From NCBI GenBank assembly GCA_900544555.1, contig UQWD01000007.1:45260-109259 (forward strand): a DNA stretch of 64,000 bases, written 5' to 3'. The notes beneath the pieces were generated by a model. The model saw only the letters and a list, made by a program, of their open reading frames with translations, searched no databases and was not told the DNA's origin. The stretch is from an uncultured Eubacteriales bacterium (GTDB lineage: Bacteria; Bacillota; Clostridia; Christensenellales; CAG-138). Positions 29,205 through 38,598 of the stretch are shown piece by piece; position 1 is the first letter of the stretch; every line of letters begins with the position of its first letter. Made by a program: the position numbers and the translations under genes.

Positions 29205-30131
29205 TCATTCCTCGCCGCTGCCCTGGGAGGCCGGCGTACTCTCCGGCGCGTTTTTAATAAATTTAATCATTCCATGTCCAGACTCGCTTCGTGCCGGTGG
29301 GTCGCATTCGCCTATTACGGTCAGCTCATCGTATAATTCCATCAGAAACAGTCCGACGCCTTTTGTTCCGCCATGCGCATAAATACTAACGGTTCCTTCA
29401 ATAGATAACTCCGTTATCTCAGCGCCGTGATAATCGCTTGTGTTGGCAACGCTTAACCTAGAGCCATCCAGCATCGAAAGAACTTTGCCGCATTTAAAAG
29501 CATTGTAAGCACCAGAGACGGCGTCTATTTCGGCTCGTTCTTGAACAACCGCGCTGCCGCTGATATGGATAGCCCCCGACCCGCCGGAAGCTGAAATAAC
29601 AGCGCCTTCGCTTACCGTTAATTCGCGCACGCTTAAGCCGAACCCTGAACCGCCCTCAATACTTAATTTGGATTCCGATCCAATTTGCACGGAACCTAGG
29701 CCGCTTACCGCATGCATACCCCCCTCAATACGCAAATCACGTCCGCTTAGCTGATTGTCTCCCATCATTCCAATTCCGCAAGCGCTGCCCTTAACCGTTA
29801 AATCGTTAATCGTTATTGTAACGCCCTCATCAAGCCGTATAACACTGTCCCCCCTGCCGACTAGGGCAAACCCATTACCCTCTATCGTTAGTGAGCCGCG
29901 CTCAGCCGGAATGCGAAGCATTTCATTACCTAAATCAATGGATGCAGCCAGTATAGCGGTTTCCGTAGTGCCTTTCTCAATGAAAAGCTTCAGCTCCGCC
30001 ACGGTGGATATTGCTTTCCCGGATAATGGATCGCCCAGTTCCTCATCCCCGGGATTTTCACCGCCTGCCGCGCATGCTAAGCATACGAGCGTACAAATGA
30101 TTATGCATGCTCCAAGCGTTATTTTTCTCAT
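29205..30131 (-). CDS. lipoprotein with right-handed beta-helix pattern
   Basis: 308 residues from ATG 30131 with TGAGG 9 bases upstream. A signal with lipobox LACAAG is followed by about 250 residues of short repeats of the type 'hydrophobic-Gly-x-x-hydrophobic' (LTIEGNGFALVGRGDSVIRL, LSIEGGSGFGLSVREL), as in parallel beta-helix or pectate-lyase-like surface proteins. No catalytic residues are recognisable. It is likely an exposed binding or structural protein. The first gene of a two-gene unit with the small membrane protein. Confidence 0.6.
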   Translation of the reverse strand: MRKITLGACIIICTLVCLACAAGGENPGDEELGDPLSGKAISTVAELKLFIEKGTTETAILAASIDLGNEMLRIPAERGSLTIEGNGFALVGRGDSVIRLDEGVTITINDLTVKGSACGIGMMGDNQLSGRDLRIEGGMHAVSGLGSVQIGSESKLSIEGGSGFGLSVRELTVSEGAVISASGGSGAIHISGSAVVQERAEIDAVSGAYNAFKCGKVLSMLDGSRLSVANTSDYHGAEITELSIEGTVSIYAHGGTKGVGLFLMELYDELTVIGECDPPARSESGHGMIKFIKNAPESTPASQGSGEE

Positions 30132-30401
30132 ATCCGAATCCTCATATTGTTTTTTTATATTGTACCATACAACGGACGGGTCCATAGCCTCAGGCTACGA
30201 AAATTTACATTTATTCTAGTGTTGAAACAACTGCAACTATCCGTTGAAAGCCTGTTTGCTTGCAAATTCAAGTTTAATTCTATGCTTATCATTTGTCACC
30301 AGAAATAATGTTTGCCGACTTGAATCGTAATATATATATAATCATCAATAATCTTAAGCTCCAAGGCGCGATTATAACTGAGGTTTCTGCAATTCACGTT
30401 C
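30132..30401. other. gene-free stretch
   Basis: AT-rich spacer upstream of the beta-helix lipoprotein; its promoter is expected here but not resolved. Confidence 0.35.
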
Positions 30402-30468
30402 TAAAATAAAACCGCCCGCCAGACAACGGCGAGGCTATGTAAGCCTGCATATCGGCTGCGGCGGGCGG
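30402..30468 (-). terminator. terminator of the effector-domain gene
   Basis: Minus strand: nine-pair stem CCGCCCGCC / GGCGGGCGG with an inner hairpin AGGCTT / AGCCT, followed by TTTTATTTT. It ends transcription of the gene at 30492-30965. Confidence 0.75.
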
Positions 30469-30491
30469 GGCCTAATCAATTAATAAATGCT

Positions 30492-30965
30492 TTATTCCTT
30501 CAACTTAATGGGAACAAAGGCTTCCATCTGCGCCCATCCCTGCGCCTCGATTATTTCCGGCGGCGTAATAATATGCCCCATTGCGTAATGGTTCGGGCGG
30601 GCGTCCAATTCAAAGATCTTTGAATCTTCAATATATTTCAGAGCCTCGCCATATAACTCCCGGTTGGCTTGCTCATCGCCGTCTTTATAAAAATAGGTTA
30701 AATAATAGCCGCCGTCAAAGTCTAACACCTCGTTTGCGCCCGGATCCATATCCTCGCTCAAAGCCCAAATCCATACCAACCCTTGCCGCTCTTCATCATA
30801 ATACAGAAAATCACGCGGCGAAAAGCTATCCCTCGGACATGGTTTTATAGCGGAGAAGTATTTATTAAACTTACCTAAAATGCCGTTCGGAGAAAAATCG
30901 CATTGCTTATCTACGCCGGAAGACGCCGCGTTGAACGCGGGTAATTCAATTATTCTAAAATCCAT
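30492..30965 (-). CDS. stand-alone GyrI/AraC-type effector-binding domain
   Basis: 157 residues. The whole protein resembles the C-terminal effector-binding domain of AraC/MerR regulators: it begins FRIIELPAF, has SPRDFLYYDEERQGLVWIWA, then the GGYYLTYFYKDGD strand and ends EAFVPIKLKE. There is no DNA-binding domain, so it is a free domain that may bind small molecules or act as a GyrI-like inhibitor. A terminator follows. Not linked to a regulator here. Confidence 0.65.
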   Translation of the reverse strand: MDFRIIELPAFNAASSGVDKQCDFSPNGILGKFNKYFSAIKPCPRDSFSPRDFLYYDEERQGLVWIWALSEDMDPGANEVLDFDGGYYLTYFYKDGDEQANRELYGEALKYIEDSKIFELDARPNHYAMGHIITPPEIIEAQGWAQMEAFVPIKLKE

Positions 30966-31218
30966 ATTAAGCCTCCTGCAATTTTAGTATAAGTACTTTC
31001 GTTATGATAACACATTCTTTCAGCTATTTCAATAAACCTAGAAACCCATTTCATTTCGCATGTTTTCTACAACGAGTATGGAGGTTTAAAAGGACAAACG
31101 CAGGCCAAACAAGAGAAAGTAAGCAATAAATTGTTAAGCAGTTGTTGAGGTGTTCGCAAATCGGGTATTTTATGATATGATAAAAAATAGCTAATAATTC
31201 TACCGGAGGTCGCTTTAG

Positions 31219-32034
31219 ATGAAGCTGGATACTAGTATAATTGAAATGTATCTGAATCGAGAAATTAGCTCAGTAATACGCAAGCACTGGGTTTTTTCCT
31301 CTATAAGAGAAGGTGAAATCCTGTTTGAAATGCCCGCATTCGACAAGCTCGGTAAGGTGCGCTCGGTCTATGAACAGATATTAGCTTCTTTGTCATGCTT
31401 TCAGATACGTAACAAGAAATTGTTTGATAGAATCTTCCCCAACATAGATACAAACGGAGGTGGAGATGTTTGCGTATATTTGATTGTCGGGGCGCCCGCT
31501 CCATATGACGCAATGTGCCGTGAAGATAATAATGGTCGGGTATGCATAATTTTCGACTTAATACGCATATCGGATTATTGCAGCAGTTTTAATGAAGTTA
31601 AGAATATAATGAGCAACTTGATTACACATGAGTTGGCACATTTATTCATAAAAAAAGATTATTTAAGCCAAATTTTCTCTAATAACTATAAAGAAAAGCT
31701 GAAATTCATAGTTTTTGATGAAGGGTTCGCGCATTTTCTCTCTCTGTCAGAAAATGTATTCGATTTTGATTTTAGCAAATATACCGATAAACGTAATAAT
31801 GCTTATCACAACTTGAAAGAAGCGTATGATAATAATGATGAAAAAATGCAACGAATCTATCTTGATGAAGCAAACACAGGGGCTTATTATTGGGATAAAT
31901 TTGGAGCTATTTCAGGAATGTTTGCTATTTCAGAGTATATTGGAAAAAACGGTAATCGACAAGATAAGTTGGTAGAAATATATGAAAAGGGTCCGAATTT
32001 TCTAATGGATTTTATTTTGTCACAACTGGGATAA
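31219..32034 (+). CDS. putative zinc metallopeptidase, AT-rich
   Basis: 271 residues; GGAGG 10 bases before ATG. The motif HELAH (His137, Glu138, His141) followed by DEGFAHF with Glu168 about 27 residues later is a gluzincin arrangement (two His and a Glu hold zinc). There is no signal peptide, so it acts in the cytoplasm or is exported otherwise. The rest, with many Asn, Lys and Tyr, matches no family I know. Base composition is lower in GC than neighbours, which suggests transfer. A palindromic hairpin follows at 32102-32137. Confidence 0.6.
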   Translation: MKLDTSIIEMYLNREISSVIRKHWVFSSIREGEILFEMPAFDKLGKVRSVYEQILASLSCFQIRNKKLFDRIFPNIDTNGGGDVCVYLIVGAPAPYDAMCREDNNGRVCIIFDLIRISDYCSSFNEVKNIMSNLITHELAHLFIKKDYLSQIFSNNYKEKLKFIVFDEGFAHFLSLSENVFDFDFSKYTDKRNNAYHNLKEAYDNNDEKMQRIYLDEANTGAYYWDKFGAISGMFAISEYIGKNGNRQDKLVEIYEKGPNFLMDFILSQLG

Positions 32035-32101
32035 ATCAGCTAAAAGCTTGCAATAATAAGCCAAGAAAAATCAAAAGAAAGCCGTACTTACGAACTTAAA
32101 T

Positions 32102-32137
32102 ACGCGCCGGAGAGTCGATGCTTTTCATTCGGCGCGT
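32102..32137 (+). terminator. hairpin after the metallopeptidase gene
   Basis: ACGCGCCG / CGGCGCGT stem of eight pairs with an 20-base loop, then TTTAA. Weak as a terminator. Confidence 0.4.
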
Positions 32138-32267
32138 TTAACGTTCCATGAGCGGGACGGGCGGTTGAACTTTTTTCTGTCTAATATCCGTATTGCTCTT
32201 CGCGCGCACAGGTTCTTGGCGTTCTTCCCATCCTCATTTCAGTATAACAAGAAGCGGCGCAGCCGCT

Positions 32268-32309
32268 TTATTAAAATCCTAAGGGCTATGGTAAGGCTCC
32301 ATAGCCCTC
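32268..32309 (-). terminator. terminator of pepT
   Basis: Minus strand: ten-pair stem AGGGCTATGG / CCATAGCCCT followed by TAGGATTTTAA. It lies just past the pepT stop. Confidence 0.6.
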
Positions 32310-32322
32310 AAAAGCGTAAGCT

Positions 32323-33546
32323 CTAGGCGTTCAACTCCGACATGCGTTCAACAATTTGAAGCAGCACCCGGCACATTTTTTCCAACGACTGCGCGGGGAT
32401 ATATTCCTTCCTGCCGTGGAAATTATGGCCTCCGGTGCTCAGGTTCGGGCAGGGCAGCCCCATATAAGATAGCCGCGCTCCGTCCGTGCCGCCGCGTACG
32501 GGCGTAATGATAGGCGTAACGCCGCAATCCTCCATTGCCGCGGACGCAATGTCGATCAGATGCATATGCGGCAATATTTTCTCCTTCATGTTATAATAGG
32601 AATCTCTGATCTCAACATGCACGAGTTCCTTGTCATATTTTGCGTTAATATAATCAGCGGCTTTGCGCATCAAACACTTTTTTTGCTCGAACGCGTTTTT
32701 GTCGTGATCCCGAATAATATAATTTAAATCCGCGCATGATACGTTTCCCTTCATTTCACACAGGTGGAAAAAGCCTTCGTAACCTTCCGTATGCTCAGGC
32801 CTTTGAGCCGGGGGCAGCAGCAAATCAAATTCTATCGCAACCCGCTGTGCGTTAATCATCATGCCCTTCGCGCCTCCCGGGTGTATTTCACTGCCCTTTA
32901 TGCGAACCTTGGCCGAAGCGGCGTTAAAGTTTTCATATTCAAGCTCGCCCAATTCCCCGCCGTCCACAGTATACGCAAAATCAGCGCCAAATGCCTTTAA
33001 GTCAAAAAGCTCGGCCCCGTTCCCCACCTCCTCGTCAGGCGTGAAGGCAATGCAAATCCTGCCATGCGGAAGCGCGGGATAGTTCATAATAGTCTCCGCG
33101 AGGGTCATGATCTCCGCTATACCCGCTTTATCGTCCGCGCCAAGCAACGTAGTTCCGTCCGTTACTATAATATCCTGGCCAACATAACGCTTAAGCGCGG
33201 GAAACTCCTTTGGAGAAAGAATCAGTTCTTCATTAAGTTCAATATCCCCGCCGTCGTAATCCATCACAATACGGGGGGTTACTCCTTCACCGCAAGCGTC
33301 GGGCGAAGTATCCATATGCGCGATAAAGCCTATTGCCGGAGCGCCCGGGATATTGCCGGGGATAGAAGCGTAAACATACCCATGTTCGTCCATACGCGCA
33401 TCCTCAATCCCCATCTTCCTAAGCTCATCCGCCAAAACCGAGCCTAGCGCCTTTTGTTTTTCCGTGCTGGGTATTACCGCCTGATCGTGTTTTGACGCGG
33501 TATCAAAAGCGACATATTTTAAAAAGCGCTCTATTACATCTATCAT
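32323..33546 (-). CDS. pepT: peptidase T (tripeptide aminopeptidase)
   Basis: 407 residues, GGGAGGG before ATG. M20 di-zinc peptidase motifs: HMDTSPD, DDKAGIAEIM (bridging Asp), PDEEVGNG (catalytic Glu and ligand), YTVDGGELGELEYENFNAA and the C-terminal RGGTDGARLSYMGLPCPNLSTGGHNFHG. It frees the N-terminal residue from tripeptides in the cytoplasm. Transcribed alone with a terminator. Confidence 0.95.
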   Translation of the reverse strand: MIDVIERFLKYVAFDTASKHDQAVIPSTEKQKALGSVLADELRKMGIEDARMDEHGYVYASIPGNIPGAPAIGFIAHMDTSPDACGEGVTPRIVMDYDGGDIELNEELILSPKEFPALKRYVGQDIIVTDGTTLLGADDKAGIAEIMTLAETIMNYPALPHGRICIAFTPDEEVGNGAELFDLKAFGADFAYTVDGGELGELEYENFNAASAKVRIKGSEIHPGGAKGMMINAQRVAIEFDLLLPPAQRPEHTEGYEGFFHLCEMKGNVSCADLNYIIRDHDKNAFEQKKCLMRKAADYINAKYDKELVHVEIRDSYYNMKEKILPHMHLIDIASAAMEDCGVTPIITPVRGGTDGARLSYMGLPCPNLSTGGHNFHGRKEYIPAQSLEKMCRVLLQIVERMSELNA

Positions 33547-33761
33547 ACAAAACCCTCCCTCTTGTCGTTAAGCTCATTATAGCGTTATGCGCGGCGGATG
33601 TCACCCACAGCGGCGCTTTGTTCGCAAATATTCACATTCTCGTCCGGCAAACTAAGTGTATTGACTAATTCATACATTAATGCCCGCCAGTTTCGTCACC
33701 GAATGGCGGTAAATAGCCCCGCGCCATAAAAGCGCTAAAAACGCAACTGTTACGATTATTT

Positions 33762-33799
33762 TTAAATAAAAAAGGCGCGGAGCCGTTAACACTCCGCGC
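33762..33799 (-). terminator. terminator of the SipW/TasA-like operon
   Basis: Minus strand: eight-pair stem GCGCGGAG / CTCCGCGC, then CTTTTTTATTT. Placed 22 bases after the stop of the third gene. Confidence 0.85.
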
Positions 33800-33821
33800 T
33801 TATCACAGGTCCGAGCGCCCT

Positions 33822-34508
33822 TTATTCGCCCTGATCCACATCCTCGTCGTCCGCGCCGTCCTGCCTGCGCTTATTGCGTATGATGATAATGATAATCACA
33901 ATAATAAGAGCGGCCGCCAGAAACGGCAGAATTTTCAGAACAAGGTTTTCATCGCCGGACGAAGGGGGTATCTCCCCCGGCGCTTCGTTAACGGTAAATA
34001 CCCAAACGATATCTCCAGATGCCGCCTGAAACTCATTCCCCATATCAAGCGGCGCGGAGAGCGTCGCTGTAATCGTGCAGTTTGCGTTTGCCGGGAATTC
34101 GCCCAGCAGCACATCCTCTTTTAAACTCCCCGACGCTGATATCAGCTCCGCGGCCGAACCGTTATATAGGGCGTTTACCTGATCCCCCGACTTGAGCTCA
34201 ACCTTCATGTTCAGTTCGCTGAGGAACGCCGCGTCCTGTTCGCTTACAGGCTCCGCGCGCATATATATTTTGACCTTTTCCTTATAGCTGTTCTTAACAA
34301 TTATATCCTGAGTAAGCTCATCCCCAGGCACGATTTTCTTAAAGTTGTTGAACAAATCCTTGTTTTCGGGGGTGAAGATGAACTCATCGGCAAAGCCTAC
34401 AAATTCGACGTTGGAAGTATCCGCAAGCGAACTGAGCGTAACGCCCCCCAGGAGAACAAAGCATACCAGCGCCACGCACGCCACGCGCATAAGCTTAAAA
34501 TATTTCAT
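33822..34508 (-). CDS. membrane-anchored surface protein of the SipW module
   Basis: 228 residues. A signal helix (residues 8-29) ends at SLA; a domain of about 150 residues contains VPGDELTQDIIVKN, a strand pattern seen in accessory fibre proteins; then a single helix (LPFLAAALIIVIIIIIIRN) and a charged, acidic tail. There is no LPxTG motif, so it is held by the helix. As the last gene after a SipW peptidase and a TasA/CalY-like protein it may be the fibre base or nucleator, comparable in role to TapA, though without sequence similarity that I can show. Confidence 0.6.
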   Translation of the reverse strand: MKYFKLMRVACVALVCFVLLGGVTLSSLADTSNVEFVGFADEFIFTPENKDLFNNFKKIVPGDELTQDIIVKNSYKEKVKIYMRAEPVSEQDAAFLSELNMKVELKSGDQVNALYNGSAAELISASGSLKEDVLLGEFPANANCTITATLSAPLDMGNEFQAASGDIVWVFTVNEAPGEIPPSSGDENLVLKILPFLAAALIIVIIIIIIRNKRRQDGADDEDVDQGE

Positions 34509-34549
34509 ATCCGATCATTCCTTTGCGTTTAAATTTAATTACCCTTAGG

Positions 34550-35083
34550 TTATGGTAGCATCCAGCCGGCCGCCTGCGGCGCGCCGTTAGCAGCTTGAAT
34601 GGCCTCCGCCTCAACGCTTATGGTAAACGTCGCTCCCTGATAATCATTACCCGCTTCCTCACTAAAGGCAAACCCTTCAAACAGCGGTTCAGTAGCGCCT
34701 TCACCCTTAACCGCCGTATGATAGTACCAATAGCCGTCGTCCCCGCATGTCCAGTCCGCAGTGTTATAATTAACGTCGATTACACTAAGGCCAAGATCCT
34801 CAGAATCAAACGATGGGGTAACTTTTACGCGGATAAACGCTTCGATATTGGCATTATACTCAACAGCGGCTGTATAATCAAGTTCCGCGCCCGGAGCAAC
34901 GGGTTCCTCGGGATTTACCCATGGCTGATTTTGCCCGTCCACTTCGGTTACCGATATGCCAAGGAATCCGGCGGTAATGGTGTTGCGGGTCGAGTCGCTG
35001 GCTGAAAACCATGCGATAGTACCAAACGCAATAGTAGCAATAAGCGCGATTACAAGGGAAAGAACCAACACCTTTTTCTTCAT
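34550..35083 (-). CDS. TasA/CalY-like fibre protein, SipW-dependent
   Basis: 177 residues. The N-terminus KKKVLVLSLVIALIATIAFG, followed by AWFSASDSTRNTITAGFLGI, is the SipW-dependent signal and first strand of the TasA/camelysin family. The body is beta-rich with many Asn, Asp and Tyr, as expected of a secreted fibre-forming subunit. It follows the signal peptidase gene by about 217 bases on the same strand. Likely a matrix or surface fibre component. Confidence 0.75.
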   Translation of the reverse strand: MKKKVLVLSLVIALIATIAFGTIAWFSASDSTRNTITAGFLGISVTEVDGQNQPWVNPEEPVAPGAELDYTAAVEYNANIEAFIRVKVTPSFDSEDLGLSVIDVNYNTADWTCGDDGYWYYHTAVKGEGATEPLFEGFAFSEEAGNDYQGATFTISVEAEAIQAANGAPQAAGWMLP

Positions 35084-35300
35084 AGACTGTACTTTCTCCT
35101 TAAAATAACTTAACTTGGCCGACGGCCTATACTATTATCAGTTTACATCTGTAAATAGCCCAAGTCAATTCAAATTAAGTAAAAAAAAGCCTTCGCTGCA
35201 TAATTTTGTTAAGTATAACATACTCATCATTTGGCGTAAGCGAACGAATCCAAGCAATCGCGGCGGGGCTGTTCGATTCTGCTATAAAATGGAGGATAAA

Positions 35301-35900
35301 TCATACCTTATCCTCTCCCGCGGCGTCATGATCCTCCGCAATTTCATCGCCTGAGGGCGCCTTTTTATGGGCGGATTTGCCGCCGGAGCCTTTAAGAGTG
35401 CGGATAATATCCGGCAAAAACACAAGCAGCAGAGCCGCGGCTACGGCCGCTATTGACAGCGACCTCCCCGCGGGCGTTTGGATATAAGCCGATACATAAC
35501 CCAAATAGGGTATTGTAAAGACCGGCTTGCCCAAAAGGTTTTCAAAACGCACCGGCTCAGCGTCCGGCGCATCGTTATTATCTCCCTTGGTATAAAACAG
35601 GCGATTCTCATCATCAATTCGGATAACGCGGTGCGTGGCAACGACAAGATCCTGATTTAAAACAAAAGTTATGGGATCGCCAACCTGTATGTCGCCCGGC
35701 TCATTCTCGCGCACGTAGATTAAGCTTCCCACACGATAAGCCGGCTCCATCGAGCCTGAAATCACGGCGTACGGCGTAAGGCCGACAATCCGTACCCCTA
35801 CCAAGAGCACCGCGGCCAAAGCGATTACCGCTACGATAATAGTGGAAACGATATTCCATAATACCCTCAATCCTTTTTTCGTTTTTACCGAAGCGCCCAA
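35301..35900 (-). CDS. signal peptidase I, SipW type
   Basis: 199 residues from TTG 35900, where GGAGG has a 6-base spacing; a frame eight codons longer lacks it. Two membrane helices flank the catalytic domain. SGSMEP (Ser50) is the nucleophile and the usual Lys is replaced by His in VVATHRV, the mark of the ER-like SipW group. GDNNDAPD is box D/E. The C-terminal helix and a charged tail close the protein. It should cut the two downstream exported proteins. Confidence 0.85.
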   Translation of the reverse strand: MGASVKTKKGLRVLWNIVSTIIVAVIALAAVLLVGVRIVGLTPYAVISGSMEPAYRVGSLIYVRENEPGDIQVGDPITFVLNQDLVVATHRVIRIDDENRLFYTKGDNNDAPDAEPVRFENLLGKPVFTIPYLGYVSAYIQTPAGRSLSIAAVAAALLLVFLPDIIRTLKGSGGKSAHKKAPSGDEIAEDHDAAGEDKV

Positions 35901-36142
35901 ATTTATCCTCCATTCCCTCTGCACGGCATAAATCCCATCATCATGCTAACCGTATCGTCCGCGGTCAATCTCAATTGCACATATTGTTTATGGTAAGTTC
36001 ATTCCTTCTATACTCCTTGCCCAAGCTTAATCCGCCTCTTATTACGCAAAAAATATAACACGTGGCGTATTTAAGCGTCAAGGTCCCTTTAATCGGCGGA
36101 GCTGATTCGGCGTTTTTTGATAAACAAAATATGACGCTCAAA

Positions 36143-36934
36143 TCAGCTTAACGCGATTGGAATCTGCAGCTCCGTCGCGTATTCCTCCGCCAGCGAAGTG
36201 GTATGAATATCGATCCAGACCACCTCAAAGGCGTCTCCGCACGGTTTATAGCCCGCTTCACGGGCGTAATGAATCATGCGCGGAATTAACACGGCGTTCC
36301 TTTCATATCCGCCCCGGTAAGCGGCGCAGGCGTATGCCCCGCCGGGAATCTCCTCTCCGCCCTCCGGGTGAAAAGCGACTACCGATCCGTACGAGCGGCT
36401 AAGCCCGCGCTCCATGTTTTCAAGGGGTATGCAAGCGGCAATGGAGCCGCTTTTAAACGCAAGCCCTCCGCATAGCTTCCGAAGCTTTTGCAGGATAAAA
36501 TCCATATCCGCGTCCCGCGTAAAGGGTTCGCGTATGCGGTAACAGCTTCGCGGGGGAATATCTATAATCTGAACCTTTTCCTCCGGCATGCTTCCTACGC
36601 GCCTGATGGAAACAAGCCTGTCCGTGACGGTTTGGCGTATCTCTTCAAGCTCCGCACTCCTTTCCTCAATCCGCTTAAGCTCAAGCTCCAGCAGACGCTC
36701 GGTTGACGAAACGGTCCTTTCGAGCATGTAGGAACGGATGTCCGACGTGCTGAACCCCAGCCTTAGCATATCGCGTATTACGTTAAGCCTCCATGTATCA
36801 TAGATGCTGTACAGCCGATATCCCTTTTCGCTCCGGCTAGGACGCAGTATGCCCAGCGCTTCATAATAGCGTATGGCGTTTGGGCTTATGTGATAAAGGC
36901 GTGCTATCTCTCCTATCGTATAATTATCTTTCAT
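36143..36934 (-). CDS. MerR family regulator with effector domain
   Basis: 263 residues. Winged helix-turn-helix YTIGEIARLYHISPNAIRYYEALG, then a long dimer coiled coil (about residues 75-110) and a GyrI-like effector-binding domain to the end (ending EYATELQIPIALS). Such proteins (BmrR-like) bind lipophilic cations and switch on efflux pumps by twisting the promoter. It is divergent from a MATE exporter, with a matching operator between them at 37002-37032. Autoregulation is likely. Confidence 0.9.
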   Translation of the reverse strand: MKDNYTIGEIARLYHISPNAIRYYEALGILRPSRSEKGYRLYSIYDTWRLNVIRDMLRLGFSTSDIRSYMLERTVSSTERLLELELKRIEERSAELEEIRQTVTDRLVSIRRVGSMPEEKVQIIDIPPRSCYRIREPFTRDADMDFILQKLRKLCGGLAFKSGSIAACIPLENMERGLSRSYGSVVAFHPEGGEEIPGGAYACAAYRGGYERNAVLIPRMIHYAREAGYKPCGDAFEVVWIDIHTTSLAEEYATELQIPIALS

Positions 36935-37001
36935 GGATATCCTTCTCCTGTTCTATCAGCATCCGACGCGAAAACGCGCGAATAATATATCAGTTCGGCT
37001 C

Positions 37002-37032
37002 TTGACCTTACCATCATGGTAAGGTTTAAACT
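37002..37032 (+). promoter_or_regulatory. MerR-type promoter and operator for the MATE gene
   Basis: -35 TTGACC (37002-37007) and -10 TAAACT (37027-37032) are separated by 19 bases, the over-long spacer typical of MerR targets. Between and over them is a perfect dyad, arms ACCTTACCAT and ATGGTAAGGT (37005-37025, one central base). The MATE start at 37058 is 26 bases downstream. Confidence 0.9.
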
Positions 37033-37057
37033 CACCAGTGTCAAGGAGGATTTTATA

Positions 37058-38386
37058 ATGAAGCAAACAATGCGCCAATTTATCCGGTATGCTGCGCCGT
37101 CAGTTGTATCTTTGTGGGTGTTTTCGGTTTATTCCTTGGTGGACGGCATGTTCGTATCCTGGGGCGTTGGCCCGGTCGCGATGGCGGCGGTAAATATCGT
37201 TGTGCCATTTGTCAACTTCCTTTTTGCGTTCGCGATATTGTTTTCTGTTGGCGCTTCAACCCTAATAGCGATGGAGCTGGGGCGCAAAAAACAGGAGGAG
37301 GCGAACCGCATATTCAGCCAAAATACCGTGCTGATCGCCGCCGCGTCAATAATTATCGGCGTCATGGGATTGCTGTTTTCACGTGAAATCGCCATCGCTC
37401 TCGGCGCAAAGGGGAACACGCTTAAATATGCTCAGCAATACCTTCATTACATTATGTGGTTCTGTCCTGGATTCATCGTTTCATACTCGCTGGAGGTGCT
37501 TACAAAGACCGACGGGTTTCCGCGCCTGACTATCCTGTGTACTACGGCGAGCGCGCTATGTAATTGCGCGCTGGATTATTTATTCGTTATGGTATTTCAT
37601 TGGGGCGTTCCGGGCGCCGCCATCGCGACGGGCATATCACAGGTTTTCCTGGCCGCGTGCTATATTATCCATTTCCTCAAGCGCAAAGGCCGGCTTTCCT
37701 TCGTCCGTTTCAAGCCCAATTTGAGGGTATATAGGCGCATTATCCCTATCGGTTCAGCCGACGCTATTGTCGAGCTCTCGAACGGCGCGATGGTGTTTAT
37801 GTTCAACCGGGCGATTATGGCCATCTCCGGCGAGCGCGGAGTCGTTATTTATACCGTGGCTGCATACGTCAATACCATTGTGCTGATGACTATGACCGGC
37901 ATTTCCCAAGGCATGCAGCCGCTGGTGAGCTATAACGTAGGCAAGGGCGACTCCGCCGCGTGCCGCCGGTTGTTCCGGTGCGCCATATGGTCTGCCGCCG
38001 TACTTTCCGTCGCATGCTTTGCCGCCGTGCAGGCGTTCGCCCCTCAAATATCCAGTCTTTTGATAGCAAAAGGCGATCCTGATTTAATAAACGCCTGCGC
38101 CCAGGCACTGCGCTTGTTCTCTATTTCCTTCCTTTTCATGGGCTACAACGTAGCCTGCACAGGGTATCTGGCAGCCTCCAACCGCCCGGCCGGTTCATTC
38201 GCCATATCCATAAGCCGCGGCCTGGCTCTTATAGCGGCCGGCCTGGCCGTGCTGCCCCTGCTGCTCGGGGAAACCGGGGTTTGGCTGACGCCCGCGGCTG
38301 CGGAAATCCTGTGCCTCGGTTTGACGCTCAGCATCCTGCTTAAAAAGCGCCGCCTCTCGTGTAAGCTTATAGGTAAAAGCGCATAG
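37058..38386 (+). CDS. MATE family multidrug/Na+ antiporter
   Basis: 442 residues from ATG 37058 with AAGGAGG 8 bases upstream; an earlier in-frame ATG lies inside the operator and is not a start. Twelve membrane segments arranged in two similar halves (SLVDGMFVSWGVGPVAMAAV and the second half SNGAMVFMFNRAIM). It exports drugs in exchange for Na+ or H+. The MerR neighbour and shared operator make it an inducible efflux pump. Confidence 0.92.
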   Translation: MKQTMRQFIRYAAPSVVSLWVFSVYSLVDGMFVSWGVGPVAMAAVNIVVPFVNFLFAFAILFSVGASTLIAMELGRKKQEEANRIFSQNTVLIAAASIIIGVMGLLFSREIAIALGAKGNTLKYAQQYLHYIMWFCPGFIVSYSLEVLTKTDGFPRLTILCTTASALCNCALDYLFVMVFHWGVPGAAIATGISQVFLAACYIIHFLKRKGRLSFVRFKPNLRVYRRIIPIGSADAIVELSNGAMVFMFNRAIMAISGERGVVIYTVAAYVNTIVLMTMTGISQGMQPLVSYNVGKGDSAACRRLFRCAIWSAAVLSVACFAAVQAFAPQISSLLIAKGDPDLINACAQALRLFSISFLFMGYNVACTGYLAASNRPAGSFAISISRGLALIAAGLAVLPLLLGETGVWLTPAAAEILCLGLTLSILLKKRRLSCKLIGKSA

Positions 38387-38598
38387 AAAACGCGTTTGTA
38401 CGAAGAGTTCAGTTAAGACTTTATAACGCCGCATCGCAGCCTGCAAAAAAAGCCAATTTGCCTGCGGGGTTAAAGCTCGGAGGCATTACTCTCTCGCAAC
38501 GGAATACGCCCCGTGTTAACCTACAAAATATGATATAGCCGTTTTTTACTGCTTCAAGCTTATGCGAACAATCCCTTCGCTCGATTGCATATATGCGA

